Origin: Pseudomonas cavernicola
GTDB taxonomy: Bacteria; Pseudomonadota; Gammaproteobacteria; Pseudomonadales; Pseudomonadaceae
Direction: 5' to 3'
Length of the DNA: 64,000 nt
NCBI RefSeq assembly: GCF_003596405.1
Contig: NZ_QYUR01000002.1
Location: 372,001-436,000 of the forward strand
Shown here: positions 9,249 to 18,966 of the stretch, one piece after another
Numbering within the stretch: the first letter of the stretch is position 1
Layout of the letters: every line of letters begins with the position of its first letter
Made by a program: the position numbers and the translations under genes
The notes under the pieces: model-generated
Databases searched by the model: none
What the model was told of the DNA's origin: nothing
What the model saw: only the letters and a program-made list of their open reading frames with translations

Positions 9249-9607
9249 GTGTCCTCCCGCCGGCGCGCTTGACGCTCGATCAGCTTCTGCATCAGCCAAC
9301 CGGCGAAGACCAAGGACAATAGCAGCGACAAGCTCAACGCCCCCACCACCGCCCAGAAATCTGCGGCAATCGCCTTGGCATACACCATTACGCCCACCGC
9401 TGCGGGCACCAACAACAGCGGCAGATAGCGCAACAAGCTGGAGGCCGCCAACGTCAACGGCTCGCTCACCTCGCCACGCTGCACCAGGAACACCAACAAC
9501 AACAGCAGACCGATGATCGGCCCGGGCAGCATGGGCAAAAGCAACGCATTGATCGCGGTGCCGAGCAATTGGAACAGCACCAGCCAGGTCAGGCCGCGTA
9601 GCAGCAT
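9245..9607 (-). CDS. cidA: CidA/LrgA family holin-like protein
   Basis: A 120-residue membrane protein with about four predicted segments. The motif LPGPIIGLLLLL near the N terminus is characteristic of CidA/LrgA. These proteins oligomerise like holins and act with the LrgB/CidB partner encoded immediately downstream. No LytTR- or LysR-type regulator is adjacent. Confidence 0.9.
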   Translation of the reverse strand: MLLRGLTWLVLFQLLGTAINALLLPMLPGPIIGLLLLLVFLVQRGEVSEPLTLAASSLLRYLPLLLVPAAVGVMVYAKAIAADFWAVVGALSLSLLLSLVFAGWLMQKLIERQARRREDT

Positions 9608-9983
9608 GAGAGTCTCCGATTCAGGTCACAGCGAGCCATTCAACATCACGGCGCGGCAGGGCTATGCGGGCTAAATCCAGGCCGCTGTCGCGTCCTGCAA
9701 GATCAAGCCAGACATCCCTCTCAAGGGTCGCCGGCAGCGGATTTAGCTTTCTCAGTTTGCGCCAAAGAATCGCGCCGCGGCTCGTAACAGGCCGTATAAC
9801 CGAGCGCAGCAATTTTCACACAGGCTGCAAGCCCGGCCATTATAAGCATGCTAAACAAACCGCTATAACTCGCCATTCGCCGTAGCGATCCAGGCTTGAC
9901 CCCATGCACGGCGCATGATGATCTAGGCCCCCACGAGACATTAATTCAAAAAACAACAAAACCCGTCTCCTCAAGGAGTATCT
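9608..9983. other. Intergenic region with no gene seen
   Basis: About 375 bases between divergent cidA and the MaoC-type gene. The small ORFs here have no recognisable protein pattern. It presumably contains both promoters. AAGGAG at 9973-9978 is the ribosome-binding site for the gene at 9984. Confidence 0.4.
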
Positions 9984-10439
9984 ATGCCGTTCGTACCCGT
10001 TGCAGAACTCAAGGATTATGTTGGCAAGGAACTGGGCCGTTCCGACTGGCTGACCATCGACCAAGAGCGCATCAATCAATTCGCCGAATGCACCGGCGAC
10101 CATCAGTTCATTCACGTCGACCCGGAGAAAGCCAAGCTGACCCCGTTCGGCACCACCATCGCCCATGGCTTCCTCTCGCTGTCGTTGGTGCCGATGCTGA
10201 TGGAAAAGATCATGATCATGCCTCAGGGCCTGAAAATGGCGGTCAACTATGGCCTGGACAGCGTGCGCTTCATCCAGCCGGTCAAGGTCAATTCCAAGGT
10301 TCGGCTGATCGTAACCCTGACCGATGCCAACGAGAAAAACCCCGGCCAATGGCTGCTCAAAGCCAAGGTCGTGCTGGAGATCGAAGGCCAGGAGAAACCG
10401 GCCTATATCGCCGAGCCGCTGACCCTCTGTTTCGTCTAA
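9984..10439 (+). CDS. MaoC-like (R)-specific enoyl-CoA hydratase
   Basis: A 151-residue single hot-dog-fold hydratase. The hydratase-2 motif is present: FAECTGDHQFIHVDPEKA carries the catalytic D and H, followed by PFGTTIAHGFLSLSL. Such proteins hydrate trans-2-enoyl-CoA to (R)-3-hydroxyacyl-CoA and can link beta-oxidation to other pathways; the exact substrate is not known. Start ATG at 9984 has AAGGAG six bases upstream. A strong terminator follows. Confidence 0.9.
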   Translation: MPFVPVAELKDYVGKELGRSDWLTIDQERINQFAECTGDHQFIHVDPEKAKLTPFGTTIAHGFLSLSLVPMLMEKIMIMPQGLKMAVNYGLDSVRFIQPVKVNSKVRLIVTLTDANEKNPGQWLLKAKVVLEIEGQEKPAYIAEPLTLCFV

Positions 10440-10453
10440 GTCATAACGGTCAC

Positions 10454-10490
10454 AACGGGGTGTAGCAACACTGTTGCTGCACCCCGTTTT
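10454..10490 (+). terminator. Rho-independent terminator after the MaoC gene
   Basis: An inverted repeat (ACGGGGTG...GCAAC / GTTGC...CACCCCGT) with a tiny loop followed by TTTT, 15 bases after the stop codon. One G-U-type mismatch in the stem. Confidence 0.85.
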
Positions 10491-10580
10491 CGTTTCCAAG
10501 TTGTGATCGCACAGCACGCGCACCAACGGCTTTACGGCATACTTCAGCGATTCCCAAGCCCGACAGGCTCTTCGACCTGG

Positions 10581-12320
10581 ATGTCTCGCATGCGCCGCCT
10601 ATTTCTTGCCCTCTTGGTCCCACTGGCCCTCGCGCTACTCGCCGCCTGCGGTGAGGGCGAGCCGCTGACCCCACCGAATGCCGTGCTGCCGGATGGCGGC
10701 CGTTATCGCGGGGAAGTAGTCAACGGTTTATTGCAGGGCCCAGGCCGAGTGGATTACGCCAATGGCAGCTGGTTCCAAGGCCAGTTCAAGGACGGCCAAC
10801 CGGAAGGCCCCGGCAAATGGCAGGGGCCGAGTGGCGAGTCCTACGTCGGCGAGTTCCACCAGGGCCTGTTCGATGGCCAAGGCAAGCTCACCTACAGCGA
10901 CGGCAGCACCTACGAGGGTGGCTTCAAACAGGCCCGGATGGACGGCGAAGGGACCCTCAAGCAAGGTGGCCTGAGCTACCGCGGCGAGTTCAAGCAGGAT
11001 CGCTACCAAGGCCTCGGCAAACTCGAACGGGCCGACGGCAGCAGTTTCCAGGGCCGCTTCGTGCAGGGGCAACCCAGCGGCGAAGGCCTGCTGATCGACG
11101 ACAGCGGCAATCAGTTCAGCGGCAACTTCGTGCAGGGCCAACTGAACGGCACGGGCAGCTACAAAAGCAGCGCCGGCGACTTCTACAACGGTGGCTTTCG
11201 CGACAACCAGTTCCACGGTAAGGGCCGCTACGAGAATGCCGACGGCGACGTCTGGCTGGGTCAATTCGCCGGGGGGGCGCTGAGCGGCAAAGGCGAATAC
11301 CACAGCGCCGACGGCAGCCACTATGAAGGCATGTTCCACGACTGGGGTTACCACGGCGAAGGCCGCCTGACACTCGCCGACGGCAGCGTCTACCAAGGCC
11401 ACTTTGCCTATGGCAGCTACGATGGCCGCGGCAGCCTGACCTTGGCCGACGGCACCGTGCAGGCGGGTATCTGGCAGCACGGGCTGCGCTTGCGTGATAG
11501 TCAGGGCAAGGCCCTGCCCGATCCGCTAGAGGTCGGCCTACTGGAACAAGGTCACTTGCTTGAACAAGCCATCGCTGCGCTTCCCGCCTCCACCCCGGCA
11601 CTTGAGCTCTACAGCCTGACCCTCGCCGGTGACGGCAAGCAGAGCGTGTTTATGCGCGAAGCCGACTACGTCAACCAACTGCTCGGCGAGCGCTTCGGCG
11701 CACGCGGCCAGATTACGCTGGCCAACCACCGCGACCATCTCGCCGACCGCCCGCTGGCAACCCGCGAGAGCCTGACCCGTGCGGTGCGCGCGCTAGCCCA
11801 ACGCAGCGGCCCGGAAGACCTGATCTTCATCTACCTGACCAGCCACGGCTCGCGCAGCCATGAGCTGAGCCTTGATCAGCCGCGCCTGCAACTGGCCGAC
11901 CTGCCGGCCAGCGAACTGGCCGCGCTGCTGCAACCGCTCAAGGATCGGCACAAGGTCGTGGTGATTTCGGCGTGTTTCTCCGGCGGCTTTATCCCGCCGC
12001 TGAAAGACGACAAGACCCTGGTGATGACGGCGGCGCGTAGCGACCGGGTGTCCTTCGGCTGCTCGGAGGAAAATGACTTTACCTATTTCGGTCGCGCCCT
12101 GTTCGCCGAAGCCTTGAGCCAAACCGATGATCTGCAACGGGCTTTCAGCCTGGCCAAAGCCAAGGTCGCCGAGCGCGAAAAAGCCGAAGGCTTCGAACCC
12201 TCAGAGCCACAGATCTGGGCACCGAAAGCGGTGCTGGCACACTGGCGCAAGCTGCGTGAAAGCCAAGCCGAGCACGCATTCACAGCAACCACAACCGACA
12301 AAACCAGCGGCAGGCACTAG
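10581..12320 (+). CDS. MORN-repeat lipoprotein with C13-type caspase-like protease domain
   Basis: A 579-residue predicted lipoprotein. The signal peptide ends in the lipobox LLAAC. Residues about 35-300 hold roughly eleven 23-residue MORN repeats (pattern Y-x-G-x-F-x-x-G-x-x-x-G-x-G). The C-terminal part is a C13 (legumain-like) peptidase: YLTSHGS carries the catalytic histidine and [11 protein letters not shown] the catalytic cysteine, in caspase-fold order. MORN repeats often bind membranes or act as spacers. Substrate and role are unknown; the domain pair suggests an envelope-anchored protease. ATG at 10590 is an alternative start. It follows a terminator, so it has its own promoter. Confidence 0.88.
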   Translation: MSRMRRLFLALLVPLALALLAACGEGEPLTPPNAVLPDGGRYRGEVVNGLLQGPGRVDYANGSWFQGQFKDGQPEGPGKWQGPSGESYVGEFHQGLFDGQGKLTYSDGSTYEGGFKQARMDGEGTLKQGGLSYRGEFKQDRYQGLGKLERADGSSFQGRFVQGQPSGEGLLIDDSGNQFSGNFVQGQLNGTGSYKSSAGDFYNGGFRDNQFHGKGRYENADGDVWLGQFAGGALSGKGEYHSADGSHYEGMFHDWGYHGEGRLTLADGSVYQGHFAYGSYDGRGSLTLADGTVQAGIWQHGLRLRDSQGKALPDPLEVGLLEQGHLLEQAIAALPASTPALELYSLTLAGDGKQSVFMREADYVNQLLGERFGARGQITLANHRDHLADRPLATRESLTRAVRALAQRSGPEDLIFIYLTSHGSRSHELSLDQPRLQLADLPASELAALLQPLKDRHKVVVISACFSGGFIPPLKDDKTLVMTAARSDRVSFGCSEENDFTYFGRALFAEALSQTDDLQRAFSLAKAKVAEREKAEGFEPSEPQIWAPKAVLAHWRKLRESQAEHAFTATTTDKTSGRH

Positions 12321-12351
12321 ACTCACCTGTAACTGCGGAGAGACACAATTC

Positions 12352-12993
12352 ATGTACCTGACGCCCCAGCATATCCTGCTCGCCGGTGCCACCGGCCTGA
12401 CTGGCGAGCACTTGCTCGATCGCCTGCTCAACGAACCAACGGTGACGCGCGTGCTGGCGCCGACCCGACGGCCACTGGCTGAGCATCCACGCCTGGATAA
12501 CCCGCTGGGCGAGCTGCCGGCCTTGCTGCCACTGCTGACCGGCCTGCTGGATACAGCCTTCTGCTGCCTCGGCACCACGCTGAAACAGGCCGGCTCGCAG
12601 GAAGCCTTCCGCGCAGTCGATCACGACCTGGTACTGGCGGTCAGCCAACGTGCCCGCGCCCTCGGCGCCCGACACTTCCTGGTGATCAGTGCGCTAGGGG
12701 CCGACGCCAACTCCTCGGTGTTCTACAACCGCGTCAAAGGCGAGCTTGAAGAAGCCTTGAAGGCGCAGGACTGGCCGCAACTGACGATCGCCCGACCGTC
12801 CCTGCTGCTGGGCACCCGAAACGAGTTCCGCCTCGGCGAACGCCTGGCCGCACCGCTGATGCGCTGGGCTCCAGGCAAATATCGCGGCATCCATGCCTGC
12901 ACCCTGGCCCGCGCGCTCTGGCGCTTAGCCCTGGAAGAACAGGACGGGGTGCGCATCGTCGAGTCGGACGAGCTCAGAAAGCTCGGACGCTAA
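12352..12993 (+). CDS. NAD(P)-binding Rossmann protein, atypical SDR (HTATIP2-like)
   Basis: A 213-residue atypical short-chain dehydrogenase. The nucleotide-binding motif [11 protein letters not shown] starts at about residue 11, ISALGAD replaces the catalytic serine region, and YNRVKGELE gives the Y-x-x-x-K pair. This pattern fits the small NAD(P)H-binding family near HTATIP2/YbjT-type proteins; no substrate is known. ATG at 12352 has GGAGAG about ten bases upstream. It begins 31 bases after the MORN-protease gene and may be co-transcribed. Confidence 0.85.
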   Translation: MYLTPQHILLAGATGLTGEHLLDRLLNEPTVTRVLAPTRRPLAEHPRLDNPLGELPALLPLLTGLLDTAFCCLGTTLKQAGSQEAFRAVDHDLVLAVSQRARALGARHFLVISALGADANSSVFYNRVKGELEEALKAQDWPQLTIARPSLLLGTRNEFRLGERLAAPLMRWAPGKYRGIHACTLARALWRLALEEQDGVRIVESDELRKLGR

Positions 12994-13094
12994 ACGCACC
13001 CGTCACCCGGGTGTAAAACTTCAATCCTTCGAGACACCGCACAATTCTCCTGACGTGCACGGCGTCAGTTAATTTTCAGATGAGATCCCGCACC

Positions 13095-13421
13095 ATGAGC
13101 ACCTCTCCCGCAAACCTCCTCGTCGCGCTTGAAGCGGCCGACATGCTTGAGATTGATGGCCTGTACGCCTGGCAGTTCGAGCTGGCCCTGGACGCCCAGC
13201 AGAACGCCGAGCGCGCGCTGGCGATTGAGTGCATGGACGGGCGCACCCTGCGCAAATGGCAGTTCTCCCGAGCCGAACTGCTGGCCGCGACCTTCTCGCC
13301 GGCGACGCAGAGCTGGAACCTCACAGGCAGCAGCGGCACGCACGAGCTCAAGTGCCTGTCCGGGGTGACGGCTGACAACTCCGAGCAGGCCTGGGACGCT
13401 GAAGACGCTGAAGACGCTTAA
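13095..13421 (+). CDS. Conserved hypothetical protein (DUF5629-like)
   Basis: A 108-residue acidic protein with no recognisable catalytic motif, no signal peptide and no membrane segment. The C terminus is a run of A, E and D. I recall similar small proteins in other pseudomonads, possibly DUF5629, but cannot verify. The start could be ATG 13080 or 13095; I prefer 13095 (MSTSPANLL). It stands alone between an SDR gene and a methyltransferase gene. Confidence 0.7.
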   Translation: MSTSPANLLVALEAADMLEIDGLYAWQFELALDAQQNAERALAIECMDGRTLRKWQFSRAELLAATFSPATQSWNLTGSSGTHELKCLSGVTADNSEQAWDAEDAEDA

Positions 13422-13550
13422 GCGAGTCGGCCGTGTTAGCGCCTGGATGAAAAAACCTGATTCAGCATCCGCCACTTTGACCGAATAGCCCGCAGCCGCC
13501 GACAGCCGAGCTTGCTATGGTCATGCTCCCGTCGACTAGCGGAATTACCT

Positions 13551-14162
13551 ATGGGTCTCTACAGCCGTCACATCCTGCCGCACCTGATCGACTTCGCCTG
13601 CGGCATGGGCGCAGTGATGAAGGCCCGTTCGAAGATTGTCCCGCAGGCCCACGGGCGGGTGCTGGAGATCGGCATTGGTAGCGGCCTGAATCTCGAATTT
13701 TATGACCCGGCCAAAGTGAGCAGGATTGTCGGCGTCGACCCGGCGGCCGAAATGCAAACCTTGGCCCGCGAACGCGCGGCCCGGATAGCCATTGCGGTCG
13801 AGATGATCCCGCTGGAGCTGGGACAGATCCAGGCCGCCGCTGCCAGCTTCGACAGCATCGTTTGCACCTTTACCCTGTGTACGATTCCGGATGCCGTGGC
13901 GGCACTGCAAGAGATGCGCCGAGTGCTCAAACCCGGCGGTCGCCTGCTGTTTTGCGAACATGGTTTGGCGCCGGATCTGCCGGTGGTGCGCTGGCAGAAT
14001 CGGCTGACACCGCTGTGGAAACCGTTGGCCGGTGGCTGCCACTTGAACCGTGATATTCCGGCGCTGCTCAGCGCCGGCGGCTTTCACATCGGTGAGCTGG
14101 ACACCCGCTACCTGAAAGGCCCCAAGCCGATGACCTATGTCTATTCCGGCTGGGCCGATTGA
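13551..14162 (+). CDS. Class I SAM-dependent methyltransferase (UbiE/COQ5-like)
   Basis: A 203-residue small methyltransferase. The SAM motif is VLEIGIGSGLNLEFY, motif II is TFTLCTIPD and post-motif RRVLKPGGRLLFCEHGLAPD. This matches the methyltransferase-11 type; the substrate is unknown. Start at ATG 13551 (MGLYSRHILPHLIDFAC), since the open upstream extension is not family-like. Convergent with the yceK-type lipoprotein gene. Confidence 0.85.
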   Translation: MGLYSRHILPHLIDFACGMGAVMKARSKIVPQAHGRVLEIGIGSGLNLEFYDPAKVSRIVGVDPAAEMQTLARERAARIAIAVEMIPLELGQIQAAAASFDSIVCTFTLCTIPDAVAALQEMRRVLKPGGRLLFCEHGLAPDLPVVRWQNRLTPLWKPLAGGCHLNRDIPALLSAGGFHIGELDTRYLKGPKPMTYVYSGWAD

Positions 14163-14184
14163 TCGGCTCTAGATCGCAAGATCG

Positions 14185-14472
14185 CTAATACCCGCCCGAC
14201 ACACCCAAATCGATACCCAGCGCCGCCGCCAGCGAAAGCGGTAGCAGCAGAGTATCCAGCAACGCGCTGGCGGGCAGGTCGAAGCCCGCGTACTTCGGCG
14301 CCTCGGCACCAAAACGATCCAGCGGACAGCAGCCGCCATTCAGCGAGTACCAATCCAGGCGCGTCCCGGCATACACCAGCGGCGCGCCAGGCTTGGCCGC
14401 GTTCAACGTGCGTGCGGTTGCGCAACCGAATAGGTTGCCCGCCAGCAGCAGAATCAACAGAAGCCTAATCAT
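14185..14472 (-). CDS. YceK/YidQ family lipoprotein
   Basis: A 95-residue small lipoprotein (DUF1375 type). The signal peptide ends in a lipobox LFGCA. The mature part contains [14 protein letters not shown] and PLDRFG and a hydrophobic segment [16 protein letters not shown] typical of this family. Its start ATG at 14470-14472 overlaps the end of ubiX (stop at 14465-14467). Function unknown; likely outer-membrane anchored. Confidence 0.85.
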   Translation of the reverse strand: MIRLLLILLLAGNLFGCATARTLNAAKPGAPLVYAGTRLDWYSLNGGCCPLDRFGAEAPKYAGFDLPASALLDTLLLPLSLAAALGIDLGVSGGY

Positions 14473-15094
14473 CACTGCTCAAATGGTGCTCGCCCCAACG
14501 CGGCAGCATATCCTGCGGGATGTTGAGGACGTTGAGGATCCGTGCGACAACGAAGTCGATCAGGTCATCGATGGTCTGCGGCTGATGGTAGAAGCCCGGC
14601 GCCGCCGGCAGGATCACCGCACCGAGGTTCGACAGCTTGAGCATGTTCTCCAGATGAATGCTGGAGAACGGCGCCTCGCGCGGCACCAGAATCAGTTGCC
14701 GGCGCTCTTTCAGCACCACATCCGCCGCACGCTCGATCAGGTTATTGCAGGCCCCCGTGGCGATGGCCGAGAGTGTGCCAGTCGAGCACGGCACTATCAC
14801 CATCGCGCTGGGCGCACCGGAGCCGGAGGCCACTGGGGCCATCCAGTCTTCCTTGCCGTACACGCGAATCTGCCCCGCCGCCGCTCCGGTGTACTCGCTG
14901 AGAAACGCCTGCATCGCCTGCGGTTTAGTCGGCAGGGTCACGTCCGTCTCCGTGGCCAGCACCAACTGCGCCGCCTTGGAAATCAGGAAATGCACCTCAC
15001 GTTCTTCCTGTACCAGACAATCGAGCAGGCGCAGGCCGTACTGAGCGCCGGAGGCGCCGGTCATGGCCAGGGTGATGCGTTCCGGACCGCTCAT
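14465..15094 (-). CDS. ubiX: Flavin prenyltransferase UbiX
   Basis: UbiX makes prenylated FMN from FMN and dimethylallyl phosphate, the cofactor of the UbiD decarboxylase in ubiquinone synthesis. The 209-residue protein shows the FMN-binding start [18 protein letters not shown], then [13 protein letters not shown] and [19 protein letters not shown] use ATG 15092-15094; the upstream extension overlaps mpl and is not family-like. It begins 2 bases after the mpl stop, so the mpl-ubiX-yceK-like genes likely form one unit. Confidence 0.95.
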   Translation of the reverse strand: MSGPERITLAMTGASGAQYGLRLLDCLVQEEREVHFLISKAAQLVLATETDVTLPTKPQAMQAFLSEYTGAAAGQIRVYGKEDWMAPVASGSGAPSAMVIVPCSTGTLSAIATGACNNLIERAADVVLKERRQLILVPREAPFSSIHLENMLKLSNLGAVILPAAPGFYHQPQTIDDLIDFVVARILNVLNIPQDMLPRWGEHHLSSDD

Positions 15095-15095
15095 C

Positions 15096-16448
15096 TCAGC
15101 TCTCCAGGGCCGTGGCGAGCTTGCCGTGCAGGCCGCCGAAACCACCGTTACTCATGATCACCACCTGAGTGCCCGGCTGCGCCTGGGCTTTAACTGCGGC
15201 GATGATCGCCTCCAGCGAATCACACACCTGCGAGGGCACCGCGCAGGTCGCCGTGGTCGCCGCCAGATCCCAACCGAGGTTGGCCGGCGCGAACCAGAAC
15301 ACCTGATCGGCCTGCTTGACCGAGTCCGGCAAGCCGTCGCGGTGTGCACCGAGCTTCATCGAATTGGAGCGTGGTTCGATGATCGCAATCAGCTTGGCGT
15401 CGCCCACCCGCTTGCGCAGACCGTCGAGGGTGGTGGCAATCGCCGTCGGGTGATGGGCGAAGTCGTCATAGATCGTGATGCCGTTGACCTCGGCGACCTT
15501 CTCCATCCGCCGTTTGACATTCTTGAACTCGCTCAGCGCGGCGATGCCTTGCCCCGGCACCACGCCGACATGGCGCGCGGCAGCCAGGCAGGCCAAGGCG
15601 TTGGCGACGTTGTGTTGGCCGGTCAGTTGCCACTCGACCACGCCTTGCAGCGCACCGTCGAACAGCACCTCGAAACGCGAACCGTCTTCGCTGAGCAATT
15701 TGGCCTGCCATTGACCGGCATCACCGGTGGTCTGCACTGGCGTCCAGCAGCCCATCTCGATCACCCGCTTGAGCGCGGTCTCGGCCTGCGGATAGATCAC
15801 CAGGCCGTCGCTCGGGATGGTGCGCACCAGATGATGGAACTGTCGCTCGATGGCCGCCAGATCAGGGAAGATGTCGGCGTGATCGAACTCCAGGTTATTC
15901 AGGATTGCGGTGCGCGGACGGTAATGGACGAACTTCGACCGCTTGTCGAAGAAGGCGCTGTCGTACTCATCGGCCTCGACCACGAAGAACGGCGTGCCAC
16001 CGAGGCGTGCGGACACGGCAAAATTCTGCGGCACCCCGCCGATCAAAAAGCCCGGGCTCATGCCAGCGTATTCCAACACCCAGGCGAGCATGCCGCTGGT
16101 GGTGGTCTTGCCGTGCGTGCCGGCCACCGCCAACACCCAGCGCCCTTGCAGCACATGGTCGGCCAGCCACTGCGGCCCGGAGACATAGGGCAAGCCCTTG
16201 TTCAGCACATATTCGATCGCCGGGTTACCGCGCGACAGGGCGTTGCCGATCACCACCAGGTCCGGCGCCGGCTCCAGCTGGGCGGGATCGTAGCCCTGAG
16301 TCAGCTCGATGCCTTGAGCCTGCAACTGGGTGCTCATCGGCGGGTAAACGTTGGCGTCGGAACCGGTCACCCGATGGCCCAGCTCTTTCGCGAGAACGGC
16401 CAGCGAGCCCATGAAGGTGCCGCAAATGCCCAGAATATGGATGTGCAT
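15096..16448 (-). CDS. mpl: Murein peptide ligase Mpl
   Basis: UDP-N-acetylmuramate:L-alanyl-gamma-D-glutamyl-meso-diaminopimelate ligase of peptidoglycan recycling: it rejoins the recovered tripeptide to UDP-MurNAc. The 450-residue protein has the Mur-ligase N-terminal motif [15 protein letters not shown], the ATP loop [33 protein letters not shown], and the C-terminal [11 protein letters not shown]. Normal length. In a cluster with ubiX. Confidence 0.96.
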   Translation of the reverse strand: MHIHILGICGTFMGSLAVLAKELGHRVTGSDANVYPPMSTQLQAQGIELTQGYDPAQLEPAPDLVVIGNALSRGNPAIEYVLNKGLPYVSGPQWLADHVLQGRWVLAVAGTHGKTTTSGMLAWVLEYAGMSPGFLIGGVPQNFAVSARLGGTPFFVVEADEYDSAFFDKRSKFVHYRPRTAILNNLEFDHADIFPDLAAIERQFHHLVRTIPSDGLVIYPQAETALKRVIEMGCWTPVQTTGDAGQWQAKLLSEDGSRFEVLFDGALQGVVEWQLTGQHNVANALACLAAARHVGVVPGQGIAALSEFKNVKRRMEKVAEVNGITIYDDFAHHPTAIATTLDGLRKRVGDAKLIAIIEPRSNSMKLGAHRDGLPDSVKQADQVFWFAPANLGWDLAATTATCAVPSQVCDSLEAIIAAVKAQAQPGTQVVIMSNGGFGGLHGKLATALES

Positions 16449-16573
16449 GATTTACCTTGAAGGCGACCTCGAAAGCGGGCGGCGCAGCCCGAAGAAACTG
16501 GCCGGCAGGTTACCGCACGCAACCATGGGGGGCCAGAGCGCTGTCACTGGACGGTAGGGGAATGGCAGCAGTT

Positions 16574-16655
16574 GTAGGCTGGGTAGAGCCCTGCGGGCGA
16601 AACCCGGCTCAATCGCTGCAAATGCTGGGTTTCGCTAACGCTCTACCCAGCCTAC
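16574..16655. repeat. REP-like palindrome (GTAGGCTGGG family)
   Basis: Outer arms GTAGGCTGGGTAGAG (16574-16588) and its reverse complement ending at 16655, with an imperfect centre of inner complementary segments (GCGAAACCC / GGGTTTCGC). Related to the repeat at 7804-7874 but with a longer, diverged centre. It lies in the 270-base gap between convergent-side mpl upstream region and the eatR stop. Confidence 0.8.
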
Positions 16656-16720
16656 GACCTAAATGCGCGTGGGCGCCTACAGGTTTTGCGCTTTGCCACT
16701 GCGCGCCCGGGGACACGCAC

Positions 16721-18643
16721 TCAGGTGTGCTGATCCCGCGCAATCGCATGTTTGCGCAGCTTGCGATACAGCGTATTGCGACTGATGCCCAACTGCTCCG
16801 CCGCGCGCGTCATGTGCCAGCGCTGGCCTTCCAATGCCGCGAGCAAGGCAGAGCGCTCAGCATCTTCCAGCGGACTGGCCGAGTTCGTCTCATGCTCCGA
16901 CGCCTGCGGCAGGGCCTGACGGATTTCCAGCGGTAGATCCGCCAGGCGTACGCAGTCATCCTCACAGAGAGCCGTCAGCGTGCGCAGCACGTTACGCAGC
17001 TGGCGGACATTGCCGGGCCAGGCATAGTCGAGCAGGGCCTGACGGGCGCTGTCCTCCAGATAAATGTTCTGCCCGCGCGCCTCTTCCGCCAGCAGATGCT
17101 CGAGCAACTCCAGCCGATCGGTGCGCGCGCGCAACGACGGCAGATTGAGCACCAGCCCGTTGAGCCGGTAAAACAGGTCTTCGCGGAAGGTGCCGGCCTG
17201 CACCCGCTCGCCCAGCTCGCGGTGAGTCGCGCTGATGATGCGCACATTCACTTCTTGCGGCTCGCCCCCGATCGGCACCACCAGGCGATCTTCCAGCACC
17301 CGCAGCAAGCGGGTTTGCAGCGCCAGCGGCATATCGCCGATTTCGTCGAGGAACAAGGTGCCGCCATCGGCCTGCTGCAACTTACCGCGCATGCCTTCCT
17401 TACGCGCGCCGGTGAAGCTGCCACCACGATAGCCGAACAGCTCGCTCTCGATCAGCGTCTCGGGAATCGCCGCGCAGTTCAGCGCGACGAACGCCTTGTC
17501 GGCCCGTGAGCTGGCCTGGTGAACGGCCTTGGCAAAGGCTTCTTTACCGGAGCCGGTCTCGCCATTAATCAGCAACGGCACATCGCGCTCGAAGACCCGC
17601 AAGGCCCGGCGAAAATCGCTTTGCAGCGCCGCATCGCCCAGGCATAGAGACGGCGCAGCCACGGCAGGCCCAGCCAGAGTCGGTCGTGCTATAGGCATCG
17701 GTACGCTGCGCGGCACACCCCGCAGCATGGCGAACAAGGCCCGCCCATTGCGCGCCCGCAACGGCCAGCTGGCACTCGGTTGCGGACTGGCGCGGCCGAG
17801 CAGTTCATCCAGCCGGCAATCGAAAAACGCCTCGACCGGCTGCCCGAGCAAATTCGCCCGAGTGCGGCCCAACAGGTTCATCGCACTCTGGTTGACCGCG
17901 CTAATCCGCCCGTCGCCGTCGAACGCCAGCAGGCCTTCGCTGAACAGCCCGACGTACTCGGCCTGCAGGTGAAAGCGCAGCAGCCACTGCCCTTCGAAAC
18001 GGCGGAGGAAATAGCAGCTCTCGATCATCTTCGCCGACAGATTGACCAGCGCCATGGTGTGGAACTGGCTCTGCCGCGAAACCTCATGGCGCGCCGAGGA
18101 GACGTCCAGAACGGCGAGCAAATCGCCTTGGGAGTCGAACACCGGGCTCGCCGAGCAGGTCAGCCCGGTGTGCCGGCCACGGAAATGCTCATCCTGGTGA
18201 ATCGTCAGGGCTTGCCGCTCGATCAGGCAGGTGCCGATCCCATTAGTGCCCTCGCAGGCCTCGCTCCAATCGGCGCCGAGCCAGAGCCCGGCGCGCTCGA
18301 AGGTCTTGCGCTCGGCGGCGGCGGTGACGCTGTTGAGGATCACCCCGCGGGCGTCGGTCAGCAGCACCGCGTGACCGGAGCCGGAAAGTTGCTGATGCAG
18401 GCTGCTCATCTCGCCGCTGGCGATTTCCAGCACCTGCTGCAAGCGCTCGCGGCACTCGAGTACGCGCGCGTGCTCCAGCACCGTCGGCGCCATGGTCAGC
18501 GCCGGGTCGAGGTGGTAGTCCTCCAGGCAGCGCAGCCAGGAGCGGGCGATCGACGGATCCGCCGCCGGCCCAGCCGACTGGGCCTTGCCTTGCGCCACCG
18601 TCAGCACCTGCTGCGTGTGACGACTGAGATGATTCGCAGGCAT
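16721..18643 (-). CDS. eatR: Sigma-54-dependent activator of ethanolamine catabolism (EatR-like)
   Basis: A 640-residue AcoR-type enhancer-binding protein. In order: GAF-like sensor region (about 70-210), PAS-like segment (about 225-290, [17 protein letters not shown]), AAA+ domain with Walker A GETGSGKE (about 359), the sigma-54 contact loop as GSFTGA (about 407, variant of GAFTGA as also seen in AcoR-type proteins) and FLDEIGD, and a C-terminal Fis-type helix-turn-helix ([16 protein letters not shown]). In P. aeruginosa the protein at this position, EatR, turns on ethanolamine catabolism with RpoN. It is divergent from the dehydrogenase-eat-eutBC genes, with a -24/-12 promoter between. Confidence 0.9.
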   Translation of the reverse strand: MPANHLSRHTQQVLTVAQGKAQSAGPAADPSIARSWLRCLEDYHLDPALTMAPTVLEHARVLECRERLQQVLEIASGEMSSLHQQLSGSGHAVLLTDARGVILNSVTAAAERKTFERAGLWLGADWSEACEGTNGIGTCLIERQALTIHQDEHFRGRHTGLTCSASPVFDSQGDLLAVLDVSSARHEVSRQSQFHTMALVNLSAKMIESCYFLRRFEGQWLLRFHLQAEYVGLFSEGLLAFDGDGRISAVNQSAMNLLGRTRANLLGQPVEAFFDCRLDELLGRASPQPSASWPLRARNGRALFAMLRGVPRSVPMPIARPTLAGPAVAAPSLCLGDAALQSDFRRALRVFERDVPLLINGETGSGKEAFAKAVHQASSRADKAFVALNCAAIPETLIESELFGYRGGSFTGARKEGMRGKLQQADGGTLFLDEIGDMPLALQTRLLRVLEDRLVVPIGGEPQEVNVRIISATHRELGERVQAGTFREDLFYRLNGLVLNLPSLRARTDRLELLEHLLAEEARGQNIYLEDSARQALLDYAWPGNVRQLRNVLRTLTALCEDDCVRLADLPLEIRQALPQASEHETNSASPLEDAERSALLAALEGQRWHMTRAAEQLGISRNTLYRKLRKHAIARDQHT

Positions 18644-18749
18644 TGTTATTGTTCTCCGCCGTGGGGGATTGGGCGACAGCCCCGTGCGCCGTCAGCGCGG
18701 GCACTTTTTCGCAGCATCGCCCAGGGTCATGAGCATAGCAATCGCGGCT

Positions 18750-18763
18750 TGACCAGCAGGTCA
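18750..18763. promoter_or_regulatory. Short palindrome upstream of the ethanolamine genes
   Basis: TGACC-AGCA-GGTCA, 5-bp arms, in the eatR/dehydrogenase divergent region. A possible activator or repressor half-site arrangement; no known consensus was matched. Confidence 0.35.
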
Positions 18764-18778
18764 TGGGCTGTATCGAGA

Positions 18779-18810
18779 CTGGGACAAAGTGTCACCCGCC
18801 GCTGTCCCAG
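18779..18810. promoter_or_regulatory. Candidate EatR enhancer site (inverted repeat)
   Basis: CTGGGACA at 18779-18786 and TGTCCCAG at 18803-18810 are inverted, with a further GACA-AAG-TGTC inside the left arm. It lies about 75-105 bases upstream of the -24/-12 promoter, a normal distance for a sigma-54 activator. Assignment to EatR is inference from position. Confidence 0.5.
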
Positions 18811-18885
18811 GTCCGCCACAAAGCTGCTCATCCACGCCATCCTCAAACATCAGCGAGCCGCTCTGTTCCGCCCTTTCCCGCAGTC

Positions 18886-18901
18886 TGGCCCAACCCTTGC
18901 T
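18886..18901 (+). promoter_or_regulatory. RpoN (sigma-54) -24/-12 promoter for the aldehyde dehydrogenase gene
   Basis: TGGCCCAACCCTTGCT: GG at 18887-18888 and GC at 18899-18900 have the required 10-base spacing, close to the consensus TGGCAC-N5-TTGC. It lies 66 bases before the ATG at 18967. An RpoN-dependent activator is encoded divergently. Confidence 0.8.
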
Positions 18902-18966
18902 CTCTAACTGGCAAGCGCCCCAGGCGCGTCCTCCCCAATAAGCACAAAAGCCAGGAGAATCTCACC

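Noticed and set aside
15063..16460. Long plus-strand ORF (465 codons) opposite mpl
   Set aside because: Antisense shadow in high-GC sequence; the minus strand encodes a clear Mpl with all Mur-ligase motifs.
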